Shown here: positions 19,108-30,197 of the stretch, one piece after another
Layout of the letters: each line of letters begins with the position of its first letter
Numbering within the stretch: position 1 is the first letter of the stretch
Assembly: GCA_024195585.1 (NCBI GenBank)
Contig: SWBL01000386.1
Location: 1-44,479, forward strand
DNA length: 44,479 nt
Source: Aureobasidium sp. EXF-3400
Taxonomy: Eukaryota > Ascomycota > Dothideomycetes > Dothideales > Saccotheciaceae
Reading direction: 5' to 3'
Program-made: the position numbers and the translations under genes
The notes under the pieces: model-generated
Told to the model about the DNA's origin: nothing
Database searches by the model: none
Seen by the model: only the letters and a program-made list of their open reading frames with translations

Positions 19108-20139
19108 ATGGAGGAGAAAACCTCGATAAGAACGATATCTGACCTCGCACCTCTCAAACTCCCCTCAACCTCACAAACCGTCGATCTTCACCATGTGCAT
19201 GCATTAATGCATCTCCTCCATCATCGAAACCACAACCAACATCGCCGGAGCACCTGGTACCGCCACTTCAACAACTTTCGCCGTCATCTAGGCACCGTGC
19301 TGGAACACTTGACAATCCTCAACCATGTACCCACAACCAACCTCGCTCGGCATAAGAAGAAAGCCGAAGACGAGGCTTTACGACTGAGGATACAGCAAAC
19401 AGTGTCTTTCTGGCGAGATGTGCTGATCCCAAAAACACAGCATGCTTTTGGGCAACTGATAGCCGATGGACGCTTTGCAGTGCTGGGTGTGGTGTTAATG
19501 GCAATCTTGGGACATGTATGCAGAGTGTTTGGACTGATTTCTGTCTACGATGAGCTAGGTGAGGATGAGACGAGGAAGGCCCTTGAGGAATTCGCTGCCG
19601 AGGGGTGGGGTGATGATGAAGGGCCAGGCGTCCTTGTGCCACGAGAAGCAGAGAGGAACGAAGATTTTGGTGAAATCTTGACAAGAGTGGACGTCGAAGA
19701 TGAGGATGATCTGGTCACGAAAAAGGCCAGAGCTACAGAGAAGGAGCTGAGGAAGACCGAGAGCGGGTGTGTGGCTCCTGAACGCGATATGCTGGAGCAG
19801 AGTCGCAAGGCGTTGCAAGCTATGGCTACCGGCAATACACCCATCACGTCTTCACGAGTGTCTAGCACGCTTCCACCAACAAAGACAAAACCCAGCAAGA
19901 AGCTCAAACTTGAAGAGCCGGAGAGTAAACCAAAGCTCACCAAAGTCTTGCCTGCTGTCAACTGGGACGACAACTCCACTGCTCCAGTGGCAAAAGCATC
20001 ATCAAAGACGACGACGAGCTCGAAGCTCAAAAAGAAGAGGCCGAAGCAAGAGGAAGACGAGGCTGTCGGCAGTGCTGCAAAGCTGATCAAGAAGAAGAAA
20101 AAGAAGAACGCTATTGACGATCTGTTTGCTGGGCTGTAA
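19108..20139 (+). CDS. RMP1: RNase MRP protein subunit Rmp1
   Basis: RNase MRP-specific RNA-binding subunit, acting in the nucleolus on pre-rRNA (ITS1) and some mRNAs. Single exon, 343 residues. The N-terminal Rmp1 domain is visible as LHHVHALMHLLHHRNHNQHR, STWYRHFNNFRRHL and LLRIQQTVSFWRDVLIPK-like text (LRIQQTVSFWRDVLIPKTQH) through LADGRFAVLGVVLMAILGHV-like helix. The rest is acidic/basic and disordered, with Lys-rich blocks and the terminal KKKKKKNAIDDLFAGL typical of fungal Rmp1. The start is the first ATG of the frame; the 83 preceding codons show no similarity. It converges with RPR2 and is divergent from TPT1. Confidence 0.87.
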   Translation: MEEKTSIRTISDLAPLKLPSTSQTVDLHHVHALMHLLHHRNHNQHRRSTWYRHFNNFRRHLGTVLEHLTILNHVPTTNLARHKKKAEDEALRLRIQQTVSFWRDVLIPKTQHAFGQLIADGRFAVLGVVLMAILGHVCRVFGLISVYDELGEDETRKALEEFAAEGWGDDEGPGVLVPREAERNEDFGEILTRVDVEDEDDLVTKKARATEKELRKTESGCVAPERDMLEQSRKALQAMATGNTPITSSRVSSTLPPTKTKPSKKLKLEEPESKPKLTKVLPAVNWDDNSTAPVAKASSKTTTSSKLKKKRPKQEEDEAVGSAAKLIKKKKKKNAIDDLFAGL

Positions 20140-20690
20140 GTATTGAATTGTGAGCGAAAGCTTCGACCAGACACATAAAATAGAGCAATCGAATAGATTT
20201 GTGAAGCACCTGTCTAAAAGATAATTTCATCACAAACCCGATTGACATGATGACCAATTCCTCTTTGTCCGATGTGGGAGAGGATGAAAATAGTTGAAAA
20301 GGCAAAGGGAGAAAGCTCCTACATGTACTGCCTTTCGCCTAGGAGTTGTCGCGCGTAGGCCGCACCTCACCTCGACCGTAGCATCAACATTTCCGACAGA
20401 CAGCGGGGCGATTCAACCCGCTCATATCACCAAGATTCTGCACTGTATGATACAAACTCCTCACTGTGTTTAACACGAGTAACCGGCTCGTGCGGAGGAC
20501 TGTACGGTGGCAGGCGGGAGGGGACACGGAGTCACTCGTTGAGCGCTGCGCGGCGGAGGAGCCCGAAGTCTATGGACTTGAACATGTCGAATTATGTATG
20601 CAAAGAGCAAGAGACCTTGTTACGCTGGCGATCCAGAGAGAATCGGAGTAATAGCTTAGAAGCGACGGTCTCCAGAAAAACCAGGCGTGT
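20140..20690. other. RMP1/RPR2 convergent 3' region
   Basis: 551-bp tail-to-tail interval. Short open frames at 20466-20651 and 20539-20787 have no similarity I recognise and overlap the RPR2 3' end. Nothing else seen. Confidence 0.35.
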
Positions 20691-21176
20691 TCAGACGTCA
20701 TGCATTTTCGCGTCGGTGGTTTGTTTCTTTGTACTTGTCGGAGCAGCAGCAGCAGATGCACCTCTACGGTCTGCCTTTTTCTTCTGACGTTGGGCACCGA
20801 CGGGGAACCTCTTTTCTGCGTAACAGTTCCGGCAGTGGATGACAAGGACGTCGGCACAAGACTTCTTCTTGGCTCTGCTCTTGTTCTCGATACGCGTCTC
20901 TGAAGTTGTGTCTGGCATAAGAGGGGTGCTGCAAACCTTACAGATGGAGCGCTTCATGTCATGGGATAGACGAATCTGAGCCTTTTGTGAGACGGCCTGG
21001 AGTTGAGCGGCGAGCAGGAGAGGCAGACCATGCTGTTGCAGACGTGACGGGTCAGTGTGTGTCACGGGTGGTGGTTGCAGGGCGAGGTGAGTTGCGGCTT
21101 GGTGTAAGTATGCGATGCGTGCATGCAAGTGCTTGTTGGGCACGCTTCGAGTCTGGTTGCCAGAGCCTTTGGCCAT
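20691..21176 (-). CDS. RPR2: RNase P/MRP subunit, Rpr2/Snm1/Rpp21 family
   Basis: Zinc-ribbon subunit of RNase P (tRNA 5' maturation) or RNase MRP. Single exon, 161 residues. The N-terminal helices (HLHARIAYLHQAATHLAL, then LLLAAQLQAVSQKAQIRLSH) precede the ribbon: C79-K-V-C82 in MKRSICKVCSTPLMPDTTSE and C115-R-N-C118 in DVLVIHCRNCYAEKRFPVG. These four cysteines and the spacing match Rpp21/Rpr2. The C-terminus is Lys/Ala-rich. Yeast has paralogues Rpr2 (RNase P) and Snm1 (RNase MRP); I cannot tell which role this has. It starts 282 bp from THG1 (divergent). Confidence 0.88.
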   Translation of the reverse strand: MAKGSGNQTRSVPNKHLHARIAYLHQAATHLALQPPPVTHTDPSRLQQHGLPLLLAAQLQAVSQKAQIRLSHDMKRSICKVCSTPLMPDTTSETRIENKSRAKKKSCADVLVIHCRNCYAEKRFPVGAQRQKKKADRRGASAAAAPTSTKKQTTDAKMHDV

Positions 21177-21458
21177 TGCACCTTTGAACCGATTGCCTCT
21201 CGTGGATGTTGTTTGGCGAAGAGTTGGAAACCGGCAGTATGGATGCGAGGTGTGAATCTATTCAGTGAATGTCACTCGTCGCTCGTCGCTGGGGACGCGA
21301 TGAGTCGAGGTCTTGATACGCTCCGTTGTCAGAAGGTCGCGGTTGCTTCTCCAGACTTGCGCGACGGAAAGTCAGAAGAGGCACGTGCATGCACCCGACA
21401 GACTTTCTCACCACTGACAACCTCATCGCGATCAAACAAATATACAACAATTATCGAC

Positions 21459-22814
21459 ATGGCTAACAGCGAGTAAGTCTAGAACCTGGCCAGCGCCGAA
21501 AACCTGTGCGAGCTTTTTCTCACCAGGAATGATTGAGATAGATTCGAGTATGTGCGAAAATTCGAAGACTGGGATGCTCTTGCGCCAAGTAACTGGATAG
21601 TCGTGCGAATTGATGGAAGGGGATTTAGCAAGTAAGTACTTTTCAATTTCTACTGTTCTTTTCTTTCTTCGCTTCTAAGCCTGTTGGCCCGTATGGTGTT
21701 GAGCGAAGCAACGAGGAACAAGAGCTTGGAATGAGTGAAAATCGTCTGCATGAGAAAAGAGTACTACATACGATGGAAGAGATATGTTCTTGTTGCTTCA
21801 ATCAATTACACTTCCCATCTGATACTCGGATCCGCAAAGTCTCCTTCGATATTGCTGCTTGTATCGCTGGGCCGGACGACTGATGTCCATGCCAGATTTT
21901 CAAAACGCCAAAACTTTGCTAAGCCCAATGACCGCCGAGCCATAGACCTGATGAACGCCGCCGCCATTGAAGTGGTTAAGCAATTCACCGACATTGTCGT
22001 CGCATACGGTCAATCCGACGAGTACAGCTTTGTACTCCACGAAGATTGCCAACTCTTCGAACGACGAGCAGCAAAACTTGCAACAAGTATTTCAACGGCC
22101 TTCTCAGTCGAGTACTGTATGCAATGGGACAAGTATTTTCCCGGGCAGACTTTGGAGAGACCATTTCCTACCTTTGATGGGAGGTGTGTGTTGTATCCCA
22201 AACAGAAGATCTTGAGGGACTATTTGAGTTGGCGGCAGGCTGATTGTAAGTCGTACTTGCTGCTTAATCTGGACTTTCACTGACCACGGTGACAGGTCAT
22301 GTCAACAACCTCTACAACACTACGTTTTGGAACATGGTCAAGGGCAACCCGGATACAGATACATCAGCTATGAGTCCCACAGAAGCCGAGCTGGCGCTCA
22401 AGGTAAGCCCGATCCCGCTTCGTCTGCTGTTATCCGCTTACTCGGATGAAACAGGGCACATTCTCAAAAGACAAGCACGAGATTCTCTTCCAGAAGTTCA
22501 AAATCAACTACGACAAAGAAGATGAAATCTGGAAAAAAGGCAGCGTTGTATACAGAAAAGTACGATTTCTGTTCTTCTGTCGATTGACTGTTGCTCACAG
22601 AATTTGATAGTTCGAGGACAAGCAAACAGTCGAAGACCCAACACTGGAGAAGCAACCCTTGCAGTCAAAAGATGACCAAGAAAAAAAGAAGCCCAAGTCA
22701 AAAACACAACTAGAGAAGGAAAGAAAGAGAAAACAGAAAGCCAGGGTGGTGGTGGAGCACGTTGACATTATCAAGGACAGATTCTGGCACGAAAATCCAT
22801 GGATTTTGGAGTAA
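21459..22814 (+). CDS. THG1: tRNA-His guanylyltransferase
   Basis: Adds the essential G-1 to tRNA-His by 3'-to-5' polymerisation. Six exons: 21459..21472, 21542..21631, 21896..22245, 22296..22402, 22455..22559, 22611..22814; 289 residues with continuous frame. The catalytic metal ligands are at the human positions: D29 in VVRIDGRGFSKFSK and D76/E77 in VAYGQSDEYSFVL. Other hallmarks: KPNDRRAIDLMNAAA, WRQADCHVNNLYNTTFW and KDKHEILFQKFKINYDKE. The C-terminus carries a Lys-rich insertion before DRFWHENPWILE. Intron 2 is 264 bp, four to five times longer than the others. It converges with STE2 (111 bp between stops). Confidence 0.95.
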
Positions 22815-22925
22815 CTATATGTGGGCACTGTTACAACATTTTAATGAAGCCGCCGGGATGGTCGAATTCTCTGCGTCAATACCGTCGGACTCATCGTTCT
22901 CTCCTCCGGCGCTCGCTAGAGGATT

Positions 22926-24167
22926 TCAATCCCTCTCTTTCAACTCCTGCATCTCCAAATCATGGTCAATGTCTCTCGCACCGGCCATCTGTCTCGAAGT
23001 TGGGCTGAACTTGGTCCAGCTACTGACATCAGATCTACTGTCAACGCTGTTGAGTACACCCAGCCTTGCTTTTGCAGTCGACTGCGACGTCGTCTGAGTT
23101 GGCGACCATTGAGGTGTCTCGCTAGTCTTGCGAATCGTGGAACCGGCGGTGCTGGAGTCGACGAGGAATTTGCGATGGAAATCGTGCCCACGAGCGGCTT
23201 TGGATGGCGAAGCAGCATGAGAAGCGGCCCATATCGACGTCAAGGGCAGTGAGATACAAGTTGCTGTCAATATGTTTGTACCGATGTTAGGTATGTTCTC
23301 CGCTTTGATGAACTGGATGAGCGAGAAGATTGCTGGGAAATGTCAGCTGTCGTGTAAGACTCGGGATGTAAATGCAAAAAACATACCAGGGATGAACATG
23401 GTTTGGAACCCGCCAATGAAGATGATTTGCATGCTGCCGAACTGCTTCATGCCCAGTTTGCGACGTTCGCGAAGCGACCATCCCAGTTTGGCACAGAAGA
23501 TCGCGCTGAAAAAACAAATGCTCAAGGTCAAGCTGATGTCTTTCGCTTTGGCTAGCCAAGTCGTGCTGCTGCAGAATGCATCTGCTTTGTAGTTGCATCT
23601 GACCGAGACCGCCGACTGTGCAACTCGGAATCCCATTGCTACCACGGCCACAAAAGATGATATCGCCAAGACCGACAGCTTCTGCCACGTTCGCATTGTG
23701 ACGCTGACCACGTGTACTTGGAGGACCAACGAGACCTCGATACACAAGGCGACGAGCGTGACAAAGATCGAAACAGCGACCGTCAGACGTCGGGCTGCTG
23801 GTGTTACCACGCCATAGTCACCGACGAGGATGGGATAGATGTCCCACCAACTGCTGGTCACGATGCAGCATTGCAATATGGCGTAGATCATGTTGAAGAA
23901 CAAGGCAGCTGTGTTGAAGATGAAGACGGGTGAGCGTCGCTTGTCCTGTTTTGAGAGAAGAAGTAGTACGAGAAAGAGGATCAAGCTCGCACCGAATTGT
24001 ACTCCTGGGATGATGCCATGGACAACAGCATCCACGATCAGAGTGTCGAGATACCAGAGTAGGAACTGGGCCTGTTGGCCATGGCGATCGAGAATGGTGA
24101 AAGATTGGTTGTACACTGCTGATTTGTCCATGAAACTGTCTGTCGAAGTTGGATCCATTGACGACAT
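22926..24167 (-). CDS. STE2: Alpha-factor-type pheromone receptor (Ste2/PreB GPCR)
   Basis: Seven-helix receptor for the peptide mating pheromone, plasma membrane, coupled to the G-protein/MAPK mating pathway. Exons 23387..24167 and 22926..23332 (intron 54 bp, phase 1) give 395 residues. Start is the first in-frame ATG (24167); a second lies at 24158. Seven hydrophobic segments alternate with loops: GVQFGASLILFLVLLLLS (TM1), KRRSPVFIFNTAALFFNMIY (loop1/TM2), through RERRKLGMKQFGSMQIIFIG (cytoplasmic loop 3 and TM6) and TMFIPAIFSLIQFIKAENIP across the splice junction. The 100-residue cytoplasmic tail is Ser/Thr-rich with an acidic end. A single receptor gene says nothing about mating type. Confidence 0.93.
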
Positions 24168-25118
24168 GGCTGATGACAGGGTAGACGACACGTGGATGGC
24201 GGAAACAAATTACTAGAGATGATCGAGCGTGTAATGACTTGCTCTAGTCAAAGATGCTCGGTGATTGAACGACACAATCACTAAGCAACAATGTAACGGA
24301 GAGAAGGAAAAGGAAAGAATACTGGCTAGTTTCGAGAATATGCTGGCAGATGATTGTTCTTGAACAATATACGAAGGATGTTGTATCTGGAGAGATCAAA
24401 AGCAGGGGACAAGAGCAGAAAGGAAGAACAATACAAAGAAGAGATGACAAATGGAGAAAGAGATGGCGATGAGGGCCAACCTAGACTGGCTGTCTCGAAT
24501 GTGGACCAGAGGCAGACTTGAGACGGCAATGGCACCGAAGAGTGAGAGTGCCCAATCCGATGTGACCACGAGGTGAGAAGCCTCTTTAGTTTATGGTATG
24601 AAAGTATGCGACGTAAAGGCATCGTGTGAATCCTTCTGTCTTGGGTAATAAGTTGGTGGCAGCTTAGTATTGTTCTCCAGCCCGGCTTGTCTCTGAACGA
24701 ATCCATGCTACGAAGATGCTTTGTCCGTGCTGCCATCTTTGCCGTCAGCATCCTGGTCCAGATCGAGAGCCGTTTTCATATTTTCGGGAAAGCTCTTTGT
24801 GACTTTCAAGATGCGAACGATTTGAATGGCATCGTGCAGAAGTCGTGGTATAAGGGTCGAAGCGGAGGATAGCGCACAGACCTGATACGTGATGCAGCGT
24901 CCAAAGCCTTCCCGTGACTGAGAGCGGGAGATGGCGCGAAAGCCAAACCTGAAACTTGACGGGCTTCAGGTTGTTGGGACAATCATGACGTAGGGCGGGA
25001 TCAACTTGGCAGGAACGACGGCAGGGATTGTAATTGCCTTTTCGTCATGCTCGATATGACCCAGAGCCTCTCCGCAGTCTGGACTTTGGAGTAGGATTCA
25101 ACAGACATCGTCAATACC
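24168..25118. promoter_or_regulatory. Divergent STE2/DUF3292 promoter region
   Basis: 951-bp bidirectional interval. An open frame at 24326-24751 (-) is Ser/Leu-rich with no recognised similarity. I see no gene and no confident regulatory word. Confidence 0.35.
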
Positions 25119-27252
25119 ATGTCAGAATCCACCACGGGCACTGGTGTCGTCTACCAGGACCTGCACCCTGTCGGCCATCCCGCAGCGCAACCAAACACAT
25201 ACGGTGCATCCACGACGTCGTCAGCCACGGATGCCGCTCAAAACCTGACAGAAGAACCCACGGCCAGCCATGCCCTCGCCCAAGCCGACGTTGACGTGAA
25301 GGGTGTCGCACAGCTCGCTCACAATTCCGAAGTCAAGGACCTGGGCTGGAATGAGCCTCCCGAGAAGATTCCCGCTCCTCTGGTCGGCGGTATGGACAAC
25401 GAGGAGCTCTGGGTCTTGGTCCGTCGCTTCAACAAGGTGTGTAGACAACAGCTTCCGTCCGCTGGACTGTGTAATCTGACGTCGGCAGCAAATGTACCAC
25501 GTCAAGGAGTATCCCTATCCCGTGCCCGGCGACCTCGACCTGAACATTGCCGACGAAGACGAATTCTCGCCTGATAAGCTACGTGCCACCATTGAACGCC
25601 TGTACATGACGGTTGGTCTGGGTTTGATGGGATTCATCAAGCAGATTGGCCGTCTGAGATCATGGCGCGAACGAAACCGTACCGCCTACTTCTGCGCCGC
25701 ATACTTTGTCGCCTGGCTGCTCGACATGCTCGTCCCACTCTTCACCGTCACACTCGTCGTTCTGATCGTCTACCCACCCTCGCGCGATGCCATGTTCCCT
25801 CCCGCTCCTCTTGCTCTCGTCGACGCCAAGACCGGCGGCGTGCAAAAGCCAAAGGCTGGCGTGCTAGGCAGTACAGACACAGCCACAGGAGCTCCAGAAC
25901 AGCACAAGGGTGAAGCTGCCGAAGCAGAGGCCAGCAACTTTGTCAACAGTATCGCTTCGGTTGCTCTTGCGAGTGCCAGCGGGAAGCACCCACAGACCGA
26001 GCCTCCACCAGGACAGGCAGGCATCGCTGACAGTATACCTGATCCCACCTCTATTGCCATCGGTGCCAGCTCTGCGAAGACGTCAGCCGAAGGAAAGGTA
26101 GCTGCTCACACGCACGACAAGACCAAGGTGCCTATGGAGACTGCCATGTGGAGCAAGATGAGGCCTATCATGCATGGGCTCGCTGATGTGGCCGACACAT
26201 GGGAGCGCTTTGCCAATGCCCTGTCACCCACTCCGCCTTTCCCCCGTGATCTTTACCGCCTGCGTTTGGCTGGCGTCGTTGTTCCCTTGATCGCCGTCTC
26301 TTTGTTGACTTCGGCCTACATGTTCACCAAGGGTGTCACTTTCGGTATCGGCTTCGGATTCTTTGGCGACCCCGTCATCCAACCTGGTCTGCGATGGCTC
26401 AACCGCACTTTCCCGCACTGGCAGAAGTTGCTTGAGATCCGCAATACTCTGCTCAAAGGTGTCCCCACCAACGCTCAGCTCACCATCACTCTTCTTCGAA
26501 TTGGCGAGGCAAACAAGGCTCCCCTTCCACCCCCACCTCACAGCAAGGAGCCCCCACCAGACGTTCCTGCCGAGATCACTGATGAGCATCTGCGTGCTAC
26601 TGGTGCCGACTGGCCGTTGAACGCGACACAAGAAGAACTGGACGCGGCCATGGCTCACGATCCCACGACTGCTCACGAGACCGCTGGTGCCGACATTGAT
26701 CACAGCAAGGACAGCAAACATGGCAAAAAGGGACACAAGCTTGTATCATTCTTCAAGGGTACTATCAAGGGTACCGTCGAGACTGCTCTGGGTGCCGACA
26801 AGCTCAAGGCCAAAGCAGGAAGCGAGCCGTCCAAGCAACGCCTCGGTGCCATCCCCAAGTCAAAGGACTACAACGTTGACGGCCCAGTCGACTTTGCTTG
26901 CCGTTTCCACGGTAAGAGAGGTCACACCATCATCTCCACCAGGACAGCCATTCCCTCCGTCTCCTTTACGTTGGATAAGAAGGTTGCCGAATTAGGCTCG
27001 CTTGGTCGCGAGGAAGAATTGCATCCCGTCTGGACTGTTCCCATCGCTGACATCAAAGAATTGAAGAAGGTCGGCGGCCTTGGATGGAAAGCAAAGTTGG
27101 TCGTAGGCTGGGCTCTTGACCGCGAAGTCGCTGATGGCATGGAGATTGTGAGCAAGACTGGCGAGGTTTTCACCATTACTGCAATGGCCCTCAGAGATGA
27201 GTTGTTCAACCGACTCGTCGCCATGGGTGGTCAGAAGTGGGAAGCCTGGTAG
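25119..27252 (+). CDS. DUF3292-family fungal membrane protein
   Basis: Function unknown; family restricted to fungi as far as I know. Exons 25119..25436 and 25489..27252 (intron 52 bp, phase 0), 693 residues. The N-terminus is disordered, leading to GGMDNEELWVLVRRFNKQMY and EYPYPVPGDLDLNIADEDEF. One paired hydrophobic region (YFCAAYFVAWLLDMLVPLFT plus LVVLIVY, about residues 195-225) and a second (LAGVVVPLIAVSLLTSAYMF, then GFGFFG, about 385-420) suggest two hairpin membrane insertions separated by a Pro/Ala-rich loop. The C-terminal 140 residues (DFACRFHGKRGHTIISTRTA ... FNRLVAMGGQKWEAW) look like a PH/GRAM-type beta domain, which is inference. Neighbours give no clear functional link. Confidence 0.85.
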
Positions 27253-27483
27253 AGGAACAGTTTTGGAAATTTGCTCATGTACAAAAACGAAATTGCACGA
27301 ATTTGACGATAAGTAGCCGAAGTGCATTGGCTCTGGGTGCCTCTCATATTGGGGCGTTTGAGACGAAGTTGTCGTCTTTGAGCTTCTTCTGCTCATTCTT
27401 TCGGTATCATTAATCAACAACAGAATTTCCCTGCTCTATATTATATACTGCAGCATTCATCGTGCGTTTCAACTCTCTGCGTT

Positions 27484-28312
27484 TCATTTACTCTTCTCTG
27501 CCTCGAGTTGCTTGAGTCGTGCAATGAGCTTCTCACGAAGGTAGGTACTGAGTCCAAGGCTACGACCGTGTTAGCATATGTATGTCGCTCGGCACTCCTT
27601 TCACACCCCACTGTACTTACATTCCCTCTCGTGTAACGCATCTGTACGTTCCGCTCTCTTGATAGCTGCCGTTCTCACCCACAAAGTTGCCGGCTGCGTC
27701 GACCTCGAGACTGCCAAATATGTCCTCGGGCCATGCGGTACGACCATAGTCTGGTGGATTCCTCTGGTCACTGACGTGGATATATCCTCCTCTTCCCGCA
27801 CCTCCAGCACCACCCTGAGCGGAAGCACCTCCAGCACCGTCACCACCAGCACCACCGCCACCACCGTATTTTGTACCTCTCTTGCTGCGCTTGTGTTGCG
27901 ATTGAGGGAAGAAGACACCTCCAGACCCTAACGATGATCCTGCTGAGCTGGCATATGCTTGTGCTTGCCCAATGACTTCGGGATCCTTGGTAGCATGCTC
28001 TCGTATCACAGATTGCAGCACTTTCATGAAGGATTGGTTCTCGCGTAAGGAGTCGGATGTGGGTGGGATTTGCGATGTAACACCGATAGCGAGGGACCCT
28101 GTAGGCGGCGATGTAGGCAGGAAAGAAAGGACATTGACGGTAGGCGACTGCGGGTGTACATACTAAGACACTGTGTAAGTCGAACGACCTGAGATAGTAA
28201 CATTGATGGTATGACACACGATGTGAGGATTGTTAGGAAGGGTGGAAATGGATCGGCGACATGCCGAGAAGGCTGGTGACAGTATCGTCCTCCTGAATTG
28301 TGTAGAAAACAT
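27484..28312 (-). CDS. Conserved fungal protein with probable mitochondrial presequence
   Basis: Three exons: 28220..28312, 27621..28162, 27484..27559 (introns 57 and 61 bp), 236 residues, frame continuous. Exon 1 (MFSTQFRRTILSPAFSACRR plus SISTLPNN) is Arg/Ser-rich without acids, typical of mitochondrial import. The middle has a Gly/Ala-rich low-complexity linker (YGGGGGAGGDGAGG...). The most conserved-looking block follows: GRGGYIHVSDQRNPPDYGRT, AWPEDIFGSLEVDAAGNFV, GSYQESGTYRCVTREGILGL and LREKLIARLKQLE. I believe similar proteins occur widely in Pezizomycotina but cannot name one with a known function. It converges with the DUF3292 gene (about 230 bp). Confidence 0.72.
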
Positions 28313-28508
28313 CTTGTCTTTGAGCTTTGCTTGACACTCGAGCATCCGAGAGCTGGCTGGGTTACCTATGGCTACTCGAACTTTTGGAAGCTTTGACCAC
28401 ACATGTTTATGACGTCCTTGATATCCCGCATTGGCACTTTGGAGTACGGAGTTGGCGAGAAGCAGCAGCGACTTGTTGAACACTTCAATTATGCTTGATG
28501 GTGCATGT

Positions 28509-29954
28509 TCACCATCTCAATGGCAGCTGATAATCTCGCCATGCATTTTCCGTATCGGCCTCCTTCCACATATCCATTCCACCGACAACTCCTTCGGCAT
28601 CAACTTCCCATCTACCTTCTTCGACCATCTCCGCCCACCTCCGAAGCACATGCTTAAGTTGAACATCGTGTGACTCGATGAAATGATTGTATCCCAGCTG
28701 GTAGAGATCCATACTTGTGGGTTCTATCGCATGTGCAACACAGTCTCCTTGGACATGGAGGTTTTCTCCAATGATTGCACCATCGCTCGTTCGTGCACAC
28801 ACGTTGTCTCCAAGTGTAAAAGGTAGAATGAGCTTACAGCCGTCTTCGAAAGGGTGCATGTCCTGAGATTCGGTCTCTGTCAGGTACAGACCGGCCGGAT
28901 AGTCAGTGACGGACTGGAACCCGTATGGAAAGGGCGAGACAGGCAAGTCCTCGCCCCAGGGTGCATGCCGAGTCTCCTGATAAGCAGGACGATCGCTTTG
29001 GAATAGTAGAACTGGGAAGAGATCTCCTAGCTTCACTGGAGCTGGCACTGTTGCGAAGGGTTGATGTCGCGCAATGCGCAAGCCTGGAGCGATATACGTG
29101 AATGGAGGATTGGTTGCTTGGGACAGAAACCGACACGCGAAGCTGTTAGAAGGCAGGCTGTGCGGATCACCACCAGTAACAATCTCAACCAGACTGTCTC
29201 CATTCTGCTCGGGCTGACCAGGCATCGCAGCACAAATCGCGTCGACCAGGTACTGGAAGGCTTTGAAAGTTTCGTCAAGATCTTGCTCGGTGTAAGACGG
29301 CATGATCCAAGGCGCCGTTCGCTCCTGTTCACCATCATAATCTTCATCGACAGCGACAACCTTACCTTGGTCTATCATGTCAAGAAAAGCATCCAGGATG
29401 CACTCAAGCGGGAGCCAAGACTGACGGTCGTTCATGGTGATGGTCGTATCGTGTATTGACATGTGCTGGATGGCCGTTGCATGTTCTTGGTCAAGCACTA
29501 GGCCGAGAGGATGACTTACGTGCAGACCCCAATTTGCCATGTAGAGTGTGATATAGCGCTGCTTGTTAGAATCGTCCTCTTCTTTGGCGTAATTGGTGTT
29601 CTGCCAAAGCTCTTGCGGTGGAGATAGAGCCGAAAGATAGCGATGGAAGTCGTGATCGTACTCGGCAGTATTCATGCTGTAGCCATGCCAAGCAGCCCGC
29701 AAGAAAGACACAACGTAGGGATCGAGACGAGCTGAAATGCTTGCAAGAGCTGCATCGCCGCCATAACACTCCCACCACGTTCGCTTATCGAGCTGGTGCA
29801 GTTCGAAGCCACGCTGTGTCCAACCTCGCTCGACAATCAGATTATGAAGCGCGGCACAACGTTCGTGGTCAAGACTTCCGAGGTCCCTCGCGGGGTGCTC
29901 TTTCGTGACGCGCCACAGGGCCATGCTGATGTTGTCCGGAAGATTGGAACTCAT
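28509..29954 (-). CDS. Uncharacterised 481-aa protein
   Basis: Single-exon ORF from ATG 29954. Rich in Trp and acidic residues, soluble, with no signal or membrane segment. Notable stretches: LDKRTWWECYGGDAALASIS, FLRAAWHGYSMNTAEYDHDF, YMANWGLHVSHPLGLVLDQE and CVAHAIEPTSMDLYQLGYNH. An upstream in-frame ATG at 30101 would add 49 residues without visible domain character and would come within about 100 bp of the divergent GCD1 start, so the shorter form is preferred. I do not recognise the family; coding status rests on length, balanced composition and absence of intron-like breaks. Confidence 0.7.
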   Translation of the reverse strand: MSSNLPDNISMALWRVTKEHPARDLGSLDHERCAALHNLIVERGWTQRGFELHQLDKRTWWECYGGDAALASISARLDPYVVSFLRAAWHGYSMNTAEYDHDFHRYLSALSPPQELWQNTNYAKEEDDSNKQRYITLYMANWGLHVSHPLGLVLDQEHATAIQHMSIHDTTITMNDRQSWLPLECILDAFLDMIDQGKVVAVDEDYDGEQERTAPWIMPSYTEQDLDETFKAFQYLVDAICAAMPGQPEQNGDSLVEIVTGGDPHSLPSNSFACRFLSQATNPPFTYIAPGLRIARHQPFATVPAPVKLGDLFPVLLFQSDRPAYQETRHAPWGEDLPVSPFPYGFQSVTDYPAGLYLTETESQDMHPFEDGCKLILPFTLGDNVCARTSDGAIIGENLHVQGDCVAHAIEPTSMDLYQLGYNHFIESHDVQLKHVLRRWAEMVEEGRWEVDAEGVVGGMDMWKEADTENAWRDYQLPLRW

Positions 29955-30197
29955 GAGATGAGGAGATAGGAGGGTCTTGGCAAGGCTGTGGCTGGCGGTA
30001 TAATCCCCAGAATTCTTGGCGCGTTCGAGGTGCGGGAGGCTTCGATTGATTCGCGAAATTCTGTTTGGCGATGCGTCAGAGAGAGAGTTCATCTTGTCCA
30101 TCAAGACACAACTAGACGCGGACCGGCTACGGAAACAGGACGAGGACAATCACATCTCTACACGAGCCTCATACACACGAAATCACATAGACGAGGA

